From Leptobrachium leishanense (Eukaryota; Chordata; Amphibia; Anura; Megophryidae): a DNA stretch of 64,000 nucleotides. Position numbers and translations under genes: made by a program. This document shows, one piece after another, positions 21,509-31,435 of the stretch (positions within the stretch are counted from its first letter, which is position 1; each line of letters opens with the position of its first letter). Below the pieces are notes generated by a model. That model did no database searches. It saw only the letters and a list, made by a program, of their open reading frames with translations, and was not told the origin of the DNA. The stretch spans positions 149,456,101-149,520,100 of the forward strand of contig CM019065.1 in assembly GCA_009667805.1 (NCBI GenBank). Reading direction: 5' to 3'.

Positions 21509-22190
21509 CAAATGGAACAACAATTGCACAAAGTGCAGGGAAGGTGTCTACAAAGTAAAATTGAATAAACTATTTATTGAACAACACAACATAAGAATAG
21601 AAAGGTGGAAAAATGCAATACAGTAGGCGGCACCTCGTAAGAGTCCACAGGTAGTGTCACAATGAGAGGAGAGGAAAAGATAGGAAAATTAACTGTCTAA
21701 TACCTTGGCGGTTCAAGACACCTACATACCTCTGCTACATATAATGAGACACAGCAAGGAAGTCCGCACAAAAAAACACCAAAAGGCTATGTCAGCCTAC
21801 TGACGCGTTTCGCCCGATATGGGCTTAAACCTGAGCTCAGGATTAAGCCCATATCGGGCGAAATGCGTTGAGCTATGTCAGCCTTCTTTTGTTTTTAAAT
21901 CTTTTTTCTTCCTTTTGGTGGTTTTTTGTGCGGACTACCTTGGTGTGTCTCATTATATGTAACTTAGAGGTATGTAGGTGGCTTGAACCGCCGAGGTATT
22001 AGACAGTTAATTTTCCTATCTTTCCCTCTCCTCTCATTGTGACACTACCTGTGGACTCTTACGAGGTGCCGCCTACTGTATTGCATTTTTCCACCTTTCT
22101 ATTCTTATGTTGTGTTGTTCAATAAATAGTTTATTCAATTTTACTTTGTAGACACCTTCCCTGCACTTTGTGCAATTGTTGTTCCATTTG
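21509..22190. repeat. Long inverted repeat (~330-350-bp arms)
   Basis: The left arm starts CAAATGGAACAACAATTGCA at 21509 and the right arm ends with its complement at 22190. The centre is the 12-bp palindrome CCTGAGCTCAGG at 21830-21841. Arms match throughout with small indels (the right arm is about 20 bp longer). On each side of the centre sits AAGCCCATATCGGGCGAAA (or complement), a stem II plus GAAA-like hammerhead half. Confidence 0.92.
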
Positions 22191-22383
22191 CTATTGTTGG
22201 GTCAGGCCCTGTTTGGGTGTCTATTCCTCGTGTCTAATTGTGTGTTTTAGGGGTATGATGTCATACTGGGGTGAAATCATCGGACTTGTGCTGGAAAATA
22301 TGTGGCCTATGTGGATCCTCCTGCCACATGTAATGGGACTGTCCCAAGATGACAGAGTTTTGGAAACACATAGTAGATCTGGT

Positions 22384-22510
22384 TACTTTCGGCTTAAAAA
22401 AATTGCTCAAAAGGGCGCCTCTTTCTAACCCTGGACCATACTAAAATGTTAATCAAAGCTCTTATTTCTCCCGCCTCAACTACTGTAAAACTCTTCACAT
22501 TGGCATTAAT
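22384..22510 (+). mobile_element. L2-type LINE RT fragment
   Basis: Broken frames give 'YFRLKKIAQK' followed by a TLTILKMLIKALIISPASTTVK-like stretch. This corresponds to the 'YFHLKNIARIRPFL' to 'ALIISLLDYCN' region of the better copy at 28690-28800. It is short and diverged. Confidence 0.5.
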
Positions 22511-22999
22511 TGATCTCAGATTACCCCTCTAAAGGCAAACTGACCCCTATCTATGGAATGCCAAGCCTTGTAACCTCTGACTCTCCATGTGCCTCCCTCT
22601 TTCAAGGTTTCTCTAAAAATTAATTACGATCAGTGAAAGGGTTGAATTGCCTACCCCCTTATTTATGTTTTGGATGAGTATGGAGAGTTGGGTAGAATTT
22701 CAAGTAGTCTTGGCGAAGTTAAAAATGCAAACCTCTATGCAAAGCTTGAACACACACCAAAGACAGGTGTGTTAGCATCCGATTGGTTAGTTAAGTTTCA
22801 TTTACTGGATTTTACCTCATTTCTAGGAATTCTATGATGTTATCCTTATTATGTATTTAGAAGTGCCTTGTATGCGATTTTCGCTGTATTAAAATGCATG
22901 CTTACCTTATGTCTATTGTCTATGATTAGTTGAAGACTGTCGCAGTGGGACATTTTGTAACTGCCTTTCTTTTAGGTAAAAGAGTGATCATTCTACAAG

Positions 23000-23300
23000 G
23001 TAACGCAGCGGACACACTTCAACAATCAGCTCACCTCATAATACCCCATTACACCTTTCCTGCTCTATCACTCACACAGCCACATTACATCCCTTTACTT
23101 CTTATACTCTCCTATTCCCTCTTACCTCTGTGTGTCAGCCCAACCCTCTCAGATCCTAAGTTCTTGAGCAGGGTCAATGTTCCCTATCATTATCCATGTG
23201 TCAAATTTATTTGTTAATTTTATATTTGTTTTATCCTACTCATTGTACAGCACTGAGGATTATGAGGGTGCATCATAAAAAACTGTAATTGTAATTGTAT
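23000..23300 (+). mobile_element. L2-type LINE 3' tail fragment, diverged
   Basis: It has the tail landmarks in order: TCAGATCCTAAGTTCTTGAG, TCATTGTACAGCACTGAGGA and a terminal run of GTAATT repeats (CTGTAATTGTAATTGTAT). It is probably the 3' part of the same copy as 22384-22510. Confidence 0.65.
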
Positions 23301-24100
23301 ATACGTTCCAATGTTTTTCATAGAAGAGTAGAATCATGACCTTTTCTTCTCGCCAGAATTTACCAACCTTAAATAATTTAAGGGGTTATTCGGAGAGCTT
23401 CGAAATGTCAGCAAACATGTCGGTGCTCTCTCGTTCCCCGCACTTTGGGGAATCAGATTCCCCGACCCTGCAGTGAATTCAGCATTCACCGCAGGGCCCT
23501 GAAGTATAGGGAAAAGATGCCAAATGGATCCGAAAAATCTTAAAAATAAAAAATCACCAAAAAAACACCAAAAATCCCACCGATGCGATTCGAAATTTCA
23601 ATTTGATCTGAAACGCCACGGAAACCCCTCCGAACATACCTGATGATCTGCTGCAAACCCGCCGAAGACGTCCGAAAAAAGCCGATCATCTGCCAATCAC
23701 AGCGTCGACCAGCCACCACAGAAAAAGCCAACAAGCCGATAAACGGGGTAAAAAATACAAAAAAACAAAACGATTGAATGTTTTAAATTCCAAACGCTGT
23801 TTGCAAAAATTACTGGACACCTGTTAATAAAATAAAAAAAACTCTCCTACCCTGAGTTAATAAAAAATCTTTTTTCTAAAGAAAAAAGAAATTGTTTTAT
23901 TTTGAATTTGAAAATCCTAGTGTGGGACTCAATTGCTTTGCAGCTTTCAATGCACTGCAGAGGAGAGAATTCAAAATGCAAATTCATTAGAAAAGCCCTA
24001 TTGTATCTGAATTCAACTATGACATTTTGTGACATTCCAAAACGCAAAACACAGTCTGCCTTAGAATACACATACCAAGACATTTTGTTAACATAAATTC
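23300..24100. other. Unassigned DNA with one possible element end
   Basis: GGGGTTATTCGGAGAGCTTC at 23381 resembles the CAGGGTTATTCAGAGAG ends of the elements at 12350 and 27619, but no matching right end is found. The rest is AT-rich without motifs. Confidence 0.35.
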
Positions 24101-24103
24101 CTT

Positions 24104-24693
24104 GGGCCAGATTACAACCTGGCTGTTAAGCGCTGTGCTCAAGCCGTACAGCGTAACAGCTTGAGCGCTGTGCTTACTTTTACCCATCCTAATCCAGTTG
24201 CGCCAGGTTACTGTCCAATACCGTTTCCTATACTTTGTATGGAAGACACTAATGTGGCCTCAGCAGATGGAGAATGAGCTATTAAAATCAGTTTGTTCCC
24301 CATCAGCGTCTGACATTATTCTGAAAATAAGGTTTTTCAGACTCTGGTGGTAAGTGATGGCGCTTTAACATAATCACGGAACACACAAAACTAAACCCAC
24401 CCAAAAATCTCATACTCCCCTCCAATCCTGGTGGATGTGGCACGATCCACCACTTCCTCACTCCGCGGACAGAGGTACGCGTATCCGTCTGATGTACGAC
24501 TGGATCGCATTTGAGCGAGCTCTTGCAGTCTTATGGACTCCTGGAGCAGAAAACAGCAGCAGCGTTCAGTGTGGCGGGTGTTATCTCTCTTTGGCTCGGC
24601 AGTATTACGACTCAAGCTGCTGGCAAAGCAGCTCGGTTGTAATACGGACAATAAAAAGGTGTCCCCTTTAGCGTCCAGGTTGTGATCAGGCCC
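24104..24693. mobile_element. Inverted-repeat non-autonomous element
   Basis: The left end GGGCCAGATTACAACCTGGC and inward-reading right end GGGCCTGATCACAACCTGGA form ~19-bp imperfect inverted repeats. The start (GGGC..ATTACAA) resembles the 8348, 13408 and 48277 elements, suggesting one superfamily. Flanking trinucleotides are CTT and TTT. Confidence 0.75.
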
Positions 24694-24813
24694 TTTCTCA
24701 TTTTTGCGCCATGCACACAAATGTGAACCTTACTGTTAAGACATCAGAAGCAACAAGCGGACAGAAAACATTTAACCAAAAATACAACAGTTAGCTAGCA
24801 TCTGGTCCTGTAA

Positions 24814-25241
24814 GGCTGGGGTCAGACGAAAGCAGTGCGAACGTGCGTTTACCCGCACTTTATGACGGCCGTGGTAGCAGCAAATGACGTCCAACGTAGG
24901 CCCACGCACGAAGTACGGCCACACGAAAGCTCATCCGCGCAACGCAAGAGGCAAACGAACGCATTTTCGCAAGAAAGTCGTACCGCTAGTACTGACGTAC
25001 AGAGTGCGTTGCGTCCGCATAGCGGCATGTGTGCGTGATTAGGAGACGCCAAACGCTGCTCATGTCCGGCCAACATATAGTCCAGACACCCAAAGTTTCC
25101 TGGTTTGGATCCGTATGAAATCACAGCCGAAATTGCGCATCGTATGACCGCTATCGCATATTCCGTGAAAAAGTACGTCCATGCATTCGGACGCACTTTT
25201 TTTACGGACGATGCGAAAAATGTGTTCGTCTGACCCTGGCC
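24814..25241. mobile_element. Non-autonomous element with TAA target duplication (PIF/Harbinger-like)
   Basis: Ends are GGCTGGGGTCAGACGAA and, inward from 25241, GGCCAGGGTCAGACGAA. TAA flanks it at 24811-24813 and 25242-25244. The interior is CpG-rich with no transposase. A clear second copy lies at 51538-51962. A TAA/TTA duplication is the rule for PIF/Harbinger; the assignment is inferred from that. Confidence 0.85.
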
Positions 25242-25433
25242 TAAAAGTTCTGCGATAATCAGCACAAAAGCACTTCCATTACTACACCCCCATTTAATAC
25301 AGAAGCAGAAAATAAGTCTACAAAGTGTTTACTTCTACTTATTGTTTACTTGTTCTATATAATCACAACATATTCCTCTCATGGTTCTGTTCAAATATAC
25401 ACACCTATGTGCCTCTGCATTCACATACTCAAG

Positions 25434-25482
25434 GTACAGTTACAAGTATTTATAAAGCACCAACAAGTTCCATAGACCCTCA
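25434..25482 (-). mobile_element. L2-type LINE tail fragment (- strand)
   Basis: GTACAGTTACAAGTATTTAT followed by AAAGCACCAACAAGTTCC is the reverse complement of the L2 terminal sequence. Confidence 0.7.
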
Positions 25483-25615
25483 TATACTTCTGCATTTAAA
25501 GGACACTTGGCATACAGTGAATATATTTCATACATATTTATTTTCTGTTAATCTGAATATTTGTGTTGTTTTTTAATATCTTGCATTTTATTACTTTGAA
25601 TTGTTACAGTTGTTA

Positions 25616-25712
25616 CAGAAATATAATGTTCTTGAACCCAGGACATACTTGAAAACGAAAGAAATCTCAATGTATCCTTCCTGGTAAAATACTTTCTAAA
25701 TAAATAAATACA
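25616..25712 (+). mobile_element. 3' fragment of the tRNA-derived SINE (empty-site paralog)
   Basis: It matches the SINE body of 6240-6290 and 7558-7570 in reverse complement: CCCAGGACATACTTGAAAAC then GAAATCTCAATGTATCCTTC and CTGGTAAAATAC, ending in an AAATAAATAAATAC tail. It lacks the 1.27-kb insertion and so fixes its target site. Confidence 0.85.
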
Positions 25713-25902
25713 GTGACAAATAAGATCAAAACCTCTGATCTATAGGACACAGGCATTGGTCGCCACCTGCAGGTGAGAGTAAAAGGCGCACTTTAAACGT
25801 GTGCTATCTGAGCTTCTCTAAATGGCAAGTTTTGAATGTTTGCCAAAACTACACGATGAGAGTGCAGCAAGCAGATAGATAACAAATGATTTCAAGTACA
25901 CC

Positions 25903-26410
25903 CAGGGCCGGCCCATGCCACTGTGCTGACTGGAGCCATGAATGAAATGCTGACACCCACCCAAAAAAACCACATGGCATGTATGAGCGTATCAGAGCTC
26001 TACAGCAATATAATTCACAGTAATGTGCGGTGTGTATGAGCGTATCATAGAGCTCCACAGCAATAAAACTCACAGTAATGTGTGGTGTGTATGAGCGTAT
26101 CACAGAGCTTCACAGCAATAAAATTCATAGTAATGTGTGGTGTGTATGAGCATATCACAGAGCTCCACAGCAATAGTCATATTATTCATCATAAAACACA
26201 ATGCAGCAAAATACAAAATACTCATTGCATCTAAGGCTGCGCCACACCACAGAAGGTCCCTGTGGCACACGTGGGAAGCTGCCACTCGCTTTTCAGGTTC
26301 AAAAGATAGTGTACCTTAGTGGTACATTTGTACACACTGTACATTACAGAGCTCCACAGCAATAAAACTCAAGCTCATGCACACCGCACAATACTGTAAA
26401 AAAGTGATTT
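25903..26410. repeat. Repeat block shared with the 19681 hAT element
   Basis: CAGGGCCGGCCCATGCC at 25903 looks like a hAT-type left end. It is followed by at least four units of the CAGAGCTCCACAGCAATA / GTGTATGAGCGTATCACAG repeat. No convincing right end or 8-bp duplication is found, so this is recorded as a related repeat block. Confidence 0.6.
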
Positions 26411-27615
26411 TATAGTTATTTTTACATGAAACATTTTATATTTATTTATTTGTACATGAGACCTGATCAAGTTTGGTATCATTGGAAAGGCCATGCTCAG
26501 GCCTTTCCAATGCCTCCTTGCATGACCCTAGTTTCTAAGGGTCTAGAGATACAGGGGTCCAAGTGACCCAAGTATCTCTTCCATAGAGGCTAGGGCATTC
26601 ACTGCCTGGCAGGAGGGTAACTCCCACATCTGACATAATCACGCCCATGCGTGATGATGTCAGTGAGCGGGAATAGGGGACAGGTGGAGAAGTCTGTGGG
26701 AGAAGTCCGCGATTGGTGACAGGCTGGCGCCGATCAGTGGAACTTCCACTGTGGGCTGCATATGTCCTCCGCATCATACCGGGTGTACCATATCAACCTT
26801 TGAATATTAACAAAGGTATTGCTTAAATACATAAGCTAAGATGACTTCAAGCTTGTTAATTAAGGCTTGGCGGCGATGGCAAATAGTTATTATTTGCCAG
26901 ATAAAAAACAGGGGAAGTAGCAGAGTTTTTCCCAATTTATCATTTTCTACATAGATTCAGTTTAACATGTGTTTGTGCATATTATATTAACAATATTAAA
27001 TGCAACCGAACCACCATTCTTGGAAGGAAGATAAACCACTTTACATACCTTATACCACTCATATACCTTACATAGCTTATAATGGATACAACCTTGCACC
27101 TCAACCTGAATTTGATTTTGGAGAGGTCTCTTTGCTGTCCATATATAAAATATATGCATAATACCTATTTTTCTTTAATACAATGATAGAAAATGTGAAA
27201 AAAAACAGGTCCATATGCTTACAACAGATTTTAGCTTGTTTACAATAGACTATTTTTATCTTGTTTATTTGAAAGAATGATTCTGATAAAAATAAATACG
27301 GTGAAGTCTCTTTTTCAAAAATTATATTATTGCTTACATTTTTATGTTGGTAAATTCTTGTATACATAATACGGGATGTAATATTAAGGGGTAAAGAATA
27401 GTTAACAAAGGAGAAAGAAATGTACAGCATAACGTGATGGATGCTTCAAACACTAATTACAGTCTCTACACAAGAATATAGTGCCTCCTCCAACATTAAC
27501 ATCAAAAGAAGGAGGTTTTAAATCCTTAAATAATACATTTCAGCAATCCATACACTGGTGTCTTAAAATGGCTTGATACACAAGATCTCAAAAAGAGCAC
27601 AAATACAACAAAAAC
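26411..27615. other. Unassigned DNA
   Basis: It contains a short hairpin GGAAAGGCCATGCTCAGGCC (about 26484-26508). Otherwise it is AT-rich with no recognised gene or repeat family. Confidence 0.4.
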
Positions 27616-27618
27616 ATA

Positions 27619-27800
27619 CAGGGTTATTCAGAGAAAGGTGAAAACCAGGAGAATGACTGGAGAAGTGAAAATTCTAGGTCAAAATAGCCAAACCAGAAAA
27701 ATTCTCCCATTTATCTCACTTTCCAAATCGGCTATTTGGTGTAGCTTGTTCTCCTCTCCGGCCAGTTCTCCTGAGTTTCACCTTTCTCTGAATAACCCTG
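27619..27800. mobile_element. Palindromic non-autonomous element with ATA target duplication
   Basis: Starts CAGGGTTATTCAGAGAAAGG and ends with the near complement; ATA flanks it at 27616-27618 and 27801-27803. It shares TTCTAGGTCAAAATAG and CATTTATCTCACTTTCC-like blocks with the copy at 12350-12528. The right arm has diverged in part (about 27738-27770). Confidence 0.82.
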
Positions 27801-28285
27801 ATAGTAGATCAGTAATGAAATAGGGGGGTTTGGAGTTGACGCTACACTTTGGTGAAATCAGATAGTTTGCGCAAGCTGAGAAGCACTAACTGTACTTTGC
27901 GTCTCCTATACTTAACAAGGGGAGCAAAATTATTTTTTAGCGTCTCAAGTGAGGTAATACAAAGTGCTGGCGCAAGTTGCCGTAGGGAAACAAATTGAGA
28001 CGCTTTAACAACTCCTAAATTGCTGGTGTTAATTCCAAACTTGGATAACTTGGCCAAGCGCATGTTCCAGAACCTATAAAAATGCAGCACAGCCCATGTC
28101 CTTAGGGCCCCATTCCATAGTTTATCCACCAATGGATATAGCCAGGCATGTACACATCTGTCAGGGATCATATTGAGGCCTGCAGACAGCCAGATGTGGC
28201 TGCCCCTTTTGTACACCAGCCAGGAATTGAACCTTCTGGCATGCTGGTCTGGTTTGCTGTGCAGTCAGCTACTGGACTTAAGTGA

Positions 28286-29357
28286 TCAATGTGTTTCCCT
28301 ATGGCTGTGGTGAATCTAAGCTGGGATCACTCCTTCTGGATATACACCTGCAGTGTCTATACCGCCTCTCTGTGCAACCTCATCTCTTCTTATGGATTCA
28401 ATGCTGACAACACCCAAATCTACCTTTCCTCTCCTGTCCTCTCTCCTCTGGTGTTGGACCATGTTACAGCTTGCCTCTCTGCTGTCTCCAACTGGATGAC
28501 TTCCTGTTTCCTCAAGCTCAAACTCTCAAAACCTGAACTTCTTATCTTCCCTCCCTCTAAAACCTCAATTCCTGTGCCCATTTCCCTTCGGGTGAATGGT
28601 GCCACCATTACTTCTACCTCTCAGGCTCGCTGCCTCGGGGTTCTCTTGGACTCCAATCTATCCTTTACTCCTCACATTCAGTCTCTAACCAAATCTTGCT
28701 ACTTCCACCTAAAAAACATTGCACGCATCCGTCCGTTTCTTAATCCAGACTCTACTAAAATGGTTTTCCAAGCTCTTATTATCTCCCTCCTTGACTATTG
28801 CAACCTCCTGCTCTCTGGCCTTAAGAGATCCCAGATTATCCCTCTGCAGTCTGTTACGCCCCTGCCTACATCTCCTCTCTTATTACCAGGTATATCCCAT
28901 CCCGAGTTCTGACCACTTTGCTCTGCCAATGATCTGATGCTATCAGTTCCTCGTACGAGCACCCCTAACTCTCGCCTTCAGGACTTCTCCCGAGCCGCCC
29001 CCTTTTTATGGAACTCTCTCCCCCGCAACATCGGACTCTCCCTGTCTCTCCAGTCCTTCAAGAATTGTCTGAAAACACATTACTTTAGAGAAGCCTGTCG
29101 GCTCACTCCATGATCCCCACACTGTTATTTCCTGCTCCTCTTCCCATTCAGCCCTCCTGCAACCCACCACTTCACCTACCCTATTCACTCTCACCTAATG
29201 GGTCACACCTCTCCTCTTAGATTGTAAGCTCTTGAGCAGGGTCTTCCCTCCTTCTGTTCTGTGTGTGTAATGTGTATGTATATTTGTTATTCGGTCTCTC
29301 CCATTGTACAGCGCTAAGGAATTTATTGGCGCTTTATAAATACCTGTAACTGTAACT
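28286..29357 (+). mobile_element. L2-type LINE, 5'-truncated copy inserted in the LTR
   Basis: The frame at 28380-28860 encodes the RT C-terminal half: an 'ADNTQIYLS' stretch (the usual ADD is ADN here), WMTSCFLKLKLSKPELL, RCLGVLLDSNLSFTPHI and FHLKNIARIRPFL. About 150 bp are missing near 28853-28860. The ORF2 C-terminus (LSLQSFKNCLKTHYF, about 29037-29085) and the tail to 29357 follow. The altered catalytic motif, deletion and frame changes mark it as inactive. Confidence 0.8.
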
Positions 29358-29767
29358 GAGTGGGCAGTTATCATGCTCACCTGATGAAACCTGCCAGCCT
29401 TTATAACCCAGCTTCCCTGAGACCACAGTGCTCTGTTATTTGCATTCACTTACTGTGTGGAAACTTAACTGCCTTCTTCCTGGATTATTTTAACTTCTGG
29501 ACTTCACCTTAGCATGTTCAACCGCTCAAGATCCTAAGATCCTATTCTGCCACCCCCCGCCCTCAGCTCTTTCTGACCACGTTTCTGGATATCCCCTAGT
29601 CTGTACTGCGTACCTGGATCTGTCCCCGTGGCAACAACTCCCACTACACAAGGCCCAGAACCCTCCTGTAACTTTGTGCAGTGAGGTTCTGTAAGGGTGT
29701 GTGACTTCAACTGCATCCTGGGCTCCAACTCCCAGTAAGTTCCTGACAGAATAACAGAGCCATACCA

Positions 29768-30079
29768 TGGAGCCCGCAGAGGTGGTAGATGCTATCCACA
29801 CCCTGATACTGTAGGTTTTCCATTTATCTCAGTGTGTTCAAGATCTGCAGCATGCATACACCGAGACAAAAGAGGAAATACAATGTGTGTGTGCAAATAA
29901 GGCTACATCACAAGCCACCCTGGAACCTGTATACACGGAACCTACGGTACCTTTGTCAGATCACTTCTCTGGGGATTTGCTACAGTTCTGGGCCTTTATA
30001 CACTCCTGCAAACTGCTTTACTCCCTTAAGCCATGGACCTATGCCACAGACGATGTAAAGGTACATGCCCGTACTGGAA
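29768..30079 (+). pseudogene. Ty3/gypsy gag N-terminal fragment
   Basis: From ATG at 29768 (MEPAEVVDAIH) the frame runs, with one early stop, into EPTVPLSDHFSGDLLQFWAF and HSCKLLYSLKPW, then KVHART. This 'SGD...QF..F...CKLLYSLKP' pattern is typical of capsid N-termini in vertebrate gypsy gag proteins. It is truncated at about 30080 by the Tc1 fragment. Assignment is by pattern recognition only. Confidence 0.6.
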
Positions 30080-30178
30080 AATAATGGTGGCCACACAAAA
30101 TATTGACACTTTGGGTCCAATTTGGACATTTTCACTTAGGGGTGTACTCACTTTTGTTGCCAGTGGTTTAGACATTAA

Positions 30179-30870
30179 CCCCTTCCCGACCGCGGACGTA
30201 CCATGTACGTCATTGCAGCGGGTCTCTCTTAGACCCGCTGACGTACATGGTACGTCCTGCCGTTTTTGAGCTGCTGGAAGCGATCGGATCGCTTCCAGCA
30301 GCTCAAACGCCATTGCAGGATGCCTGGGAGTCCAGGCATCCGTGCAATGGCGCTGAGAAGTGCCGGGGCACCATGTGATCGCTCCCCGGGAGCGATCTAC
30401 ATCCGGTTGCACCGGAGAGGTGCCCGGCACTTCTAAAGAGCGCTGGAAGCGATCGGATCGCTTCCAGCAGCTCAAACCCCATTGCAGGCTGCCTGGGAGT
30501 CCAGGCAGCCGTGCAATGGTGGCTACAAGTGCCGGGGCACCTTGTGATCGCTCCCCGGGAGCGATCTACATCCGGTTTGACCGGAGAGGTGCCCGGCACT
30601 TGTAAAGAGCGCTGGAAGCGATCGGTATCGCTTCCAGCTGCTCTGTGTATATTGCAGGGATGCCTCGACATCGAGGCATCCTTGCAATATGCTTACCTGC
30701 CGCCGGTCCGTCGGTGATCGCTCCCCCCGAGCGATCACTTCCGGTAGCGGCAGGAAGTACTGAGTGCCACGAGGTATCGTGGCACTCAGTACAAAAAGTG
30801 ATCATAAGTGATCAGGTGCTCTGCTGGGTGCCTTGAGGGATCAAGGCACCCAGCAGAGTAAATAAGTGTA
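30179..30870. repeat. Subterminal stacked hairpins with ~170-bp direct repeat (3 copies)
   Basis: GCTGGAAGCGATCGG occurs at 30272, 30442 and 30611. Each unit contains several perfect short palindromes: GCTGGAAGCGATC / complement, GCCTGGGAGTCCAGGC, and CGCTCCCCGGGAGCG. The extreme 5' end has GACGTACCATGTACGTC-type inverted pairs (30194-30256), and GAGTGCCACGAGG / complement lies at 30761-30789. Such subterminal repeats may serve as transposase binding sites; this is inferred. Confidence 0.85.
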
Positions 30871-31139
30871 AAAAAAGTGTAAAAAAAAAAGAAAAATAAA
30901 TGAATAAAAACGAATAAAATAAAATAAACTGACAGCCAAGATGGCGCTGCCCTTCTAAGGGCAGGGTCATCTTGGGGCTGAGTGGGATGTTCCTAGCCTG
31001 CCTCATCAGAGAGGCAGGCTAGCAACATCCAATCAGAAGTAAAAAAAAATCAAAATAAAATCTCTAATTTGTCAGGTCAGGTCAATATTTTGTAAATATT
31101 GGCTCTGACCTCTGTGATTCTCCCTCCCTCTCCTCACTT

Positions 31140-31345
31140 GTGTTTTGGTGAGAGAGAGAGAGAGATCAGATTTGACAGGTTAGAGATTTTAGTGAGATTT
31201 AGTGAGATTAGAAAAATTTAGGCAGATTTAGAGAGATTTTAGTGAGATTTAGAAGAATTGTGGCAGGTTTAGAGAGATTTTAGGGAGATTTAGAAGAATT
31301 GAGGCAGGTTTAGAGTGATTTAGAGAGATTTAGGTGTATTGTGTA
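31140..31345. repeat. (GA)n tract and short AGATTTAG-type repeats
   Basis: A GAGAGAGAGAGAGAG run (31150-31165) is followed by several imperfect copies of GATTTAGAGAGATTTTAG just upstream of the transposase start. Confidence 0.8.
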
Positions 31346-31435
31346 TTTTCTTGTAAAACCCAACGGTTCTTCTAAGAACCAACAATCCGCTTATTATATA
31401 TAATAATTATAAAATTTTATAATCTATTATATATA

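Larger units (their letters stand above)
28159..30079 (+). mobile_element. Ty3/gypsy LTR retrotransposon remnant (LTR plus gag start)
   Basis: The probable LTR starts TGTCAGGGATCATATTG at 28159 and ends CAGTAAGTTCCTGACA at 29748, giving complementary TGTCAGG/CCTGACA termini. It is interrupted by an L2 fragment (about 28286-29357). A 19-bp leader and a gag-like frame starting at 29768 follow. Everything downstream of gag is missing, replaced by a Tc1 fragment. The LTR limits are inferred from the complementary ends and the gag position. Confidence 0.65.

Noticed and set aside
24849..25265. 138-residue - strand open frame
   Set aside because: Lies in the CpG-rich non-autonomous element; the second copy at 51538 does not keep the frame.
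26455..26780. Possible piggyBac relative (similar GC-rich palindromic style)
   Set aside because: No TTAA-flanked termini or shared sequence with the 30175 element could be found.
27842..28216. 124-residue - strand open frame (starts MYKRGSHIWLSAGLN)
   Set aside because: It looks protein-like in composition but I recognise no family, and its 5' end overlaps the gypsy LTR. Not supported as a gene; a protein search would settle it.
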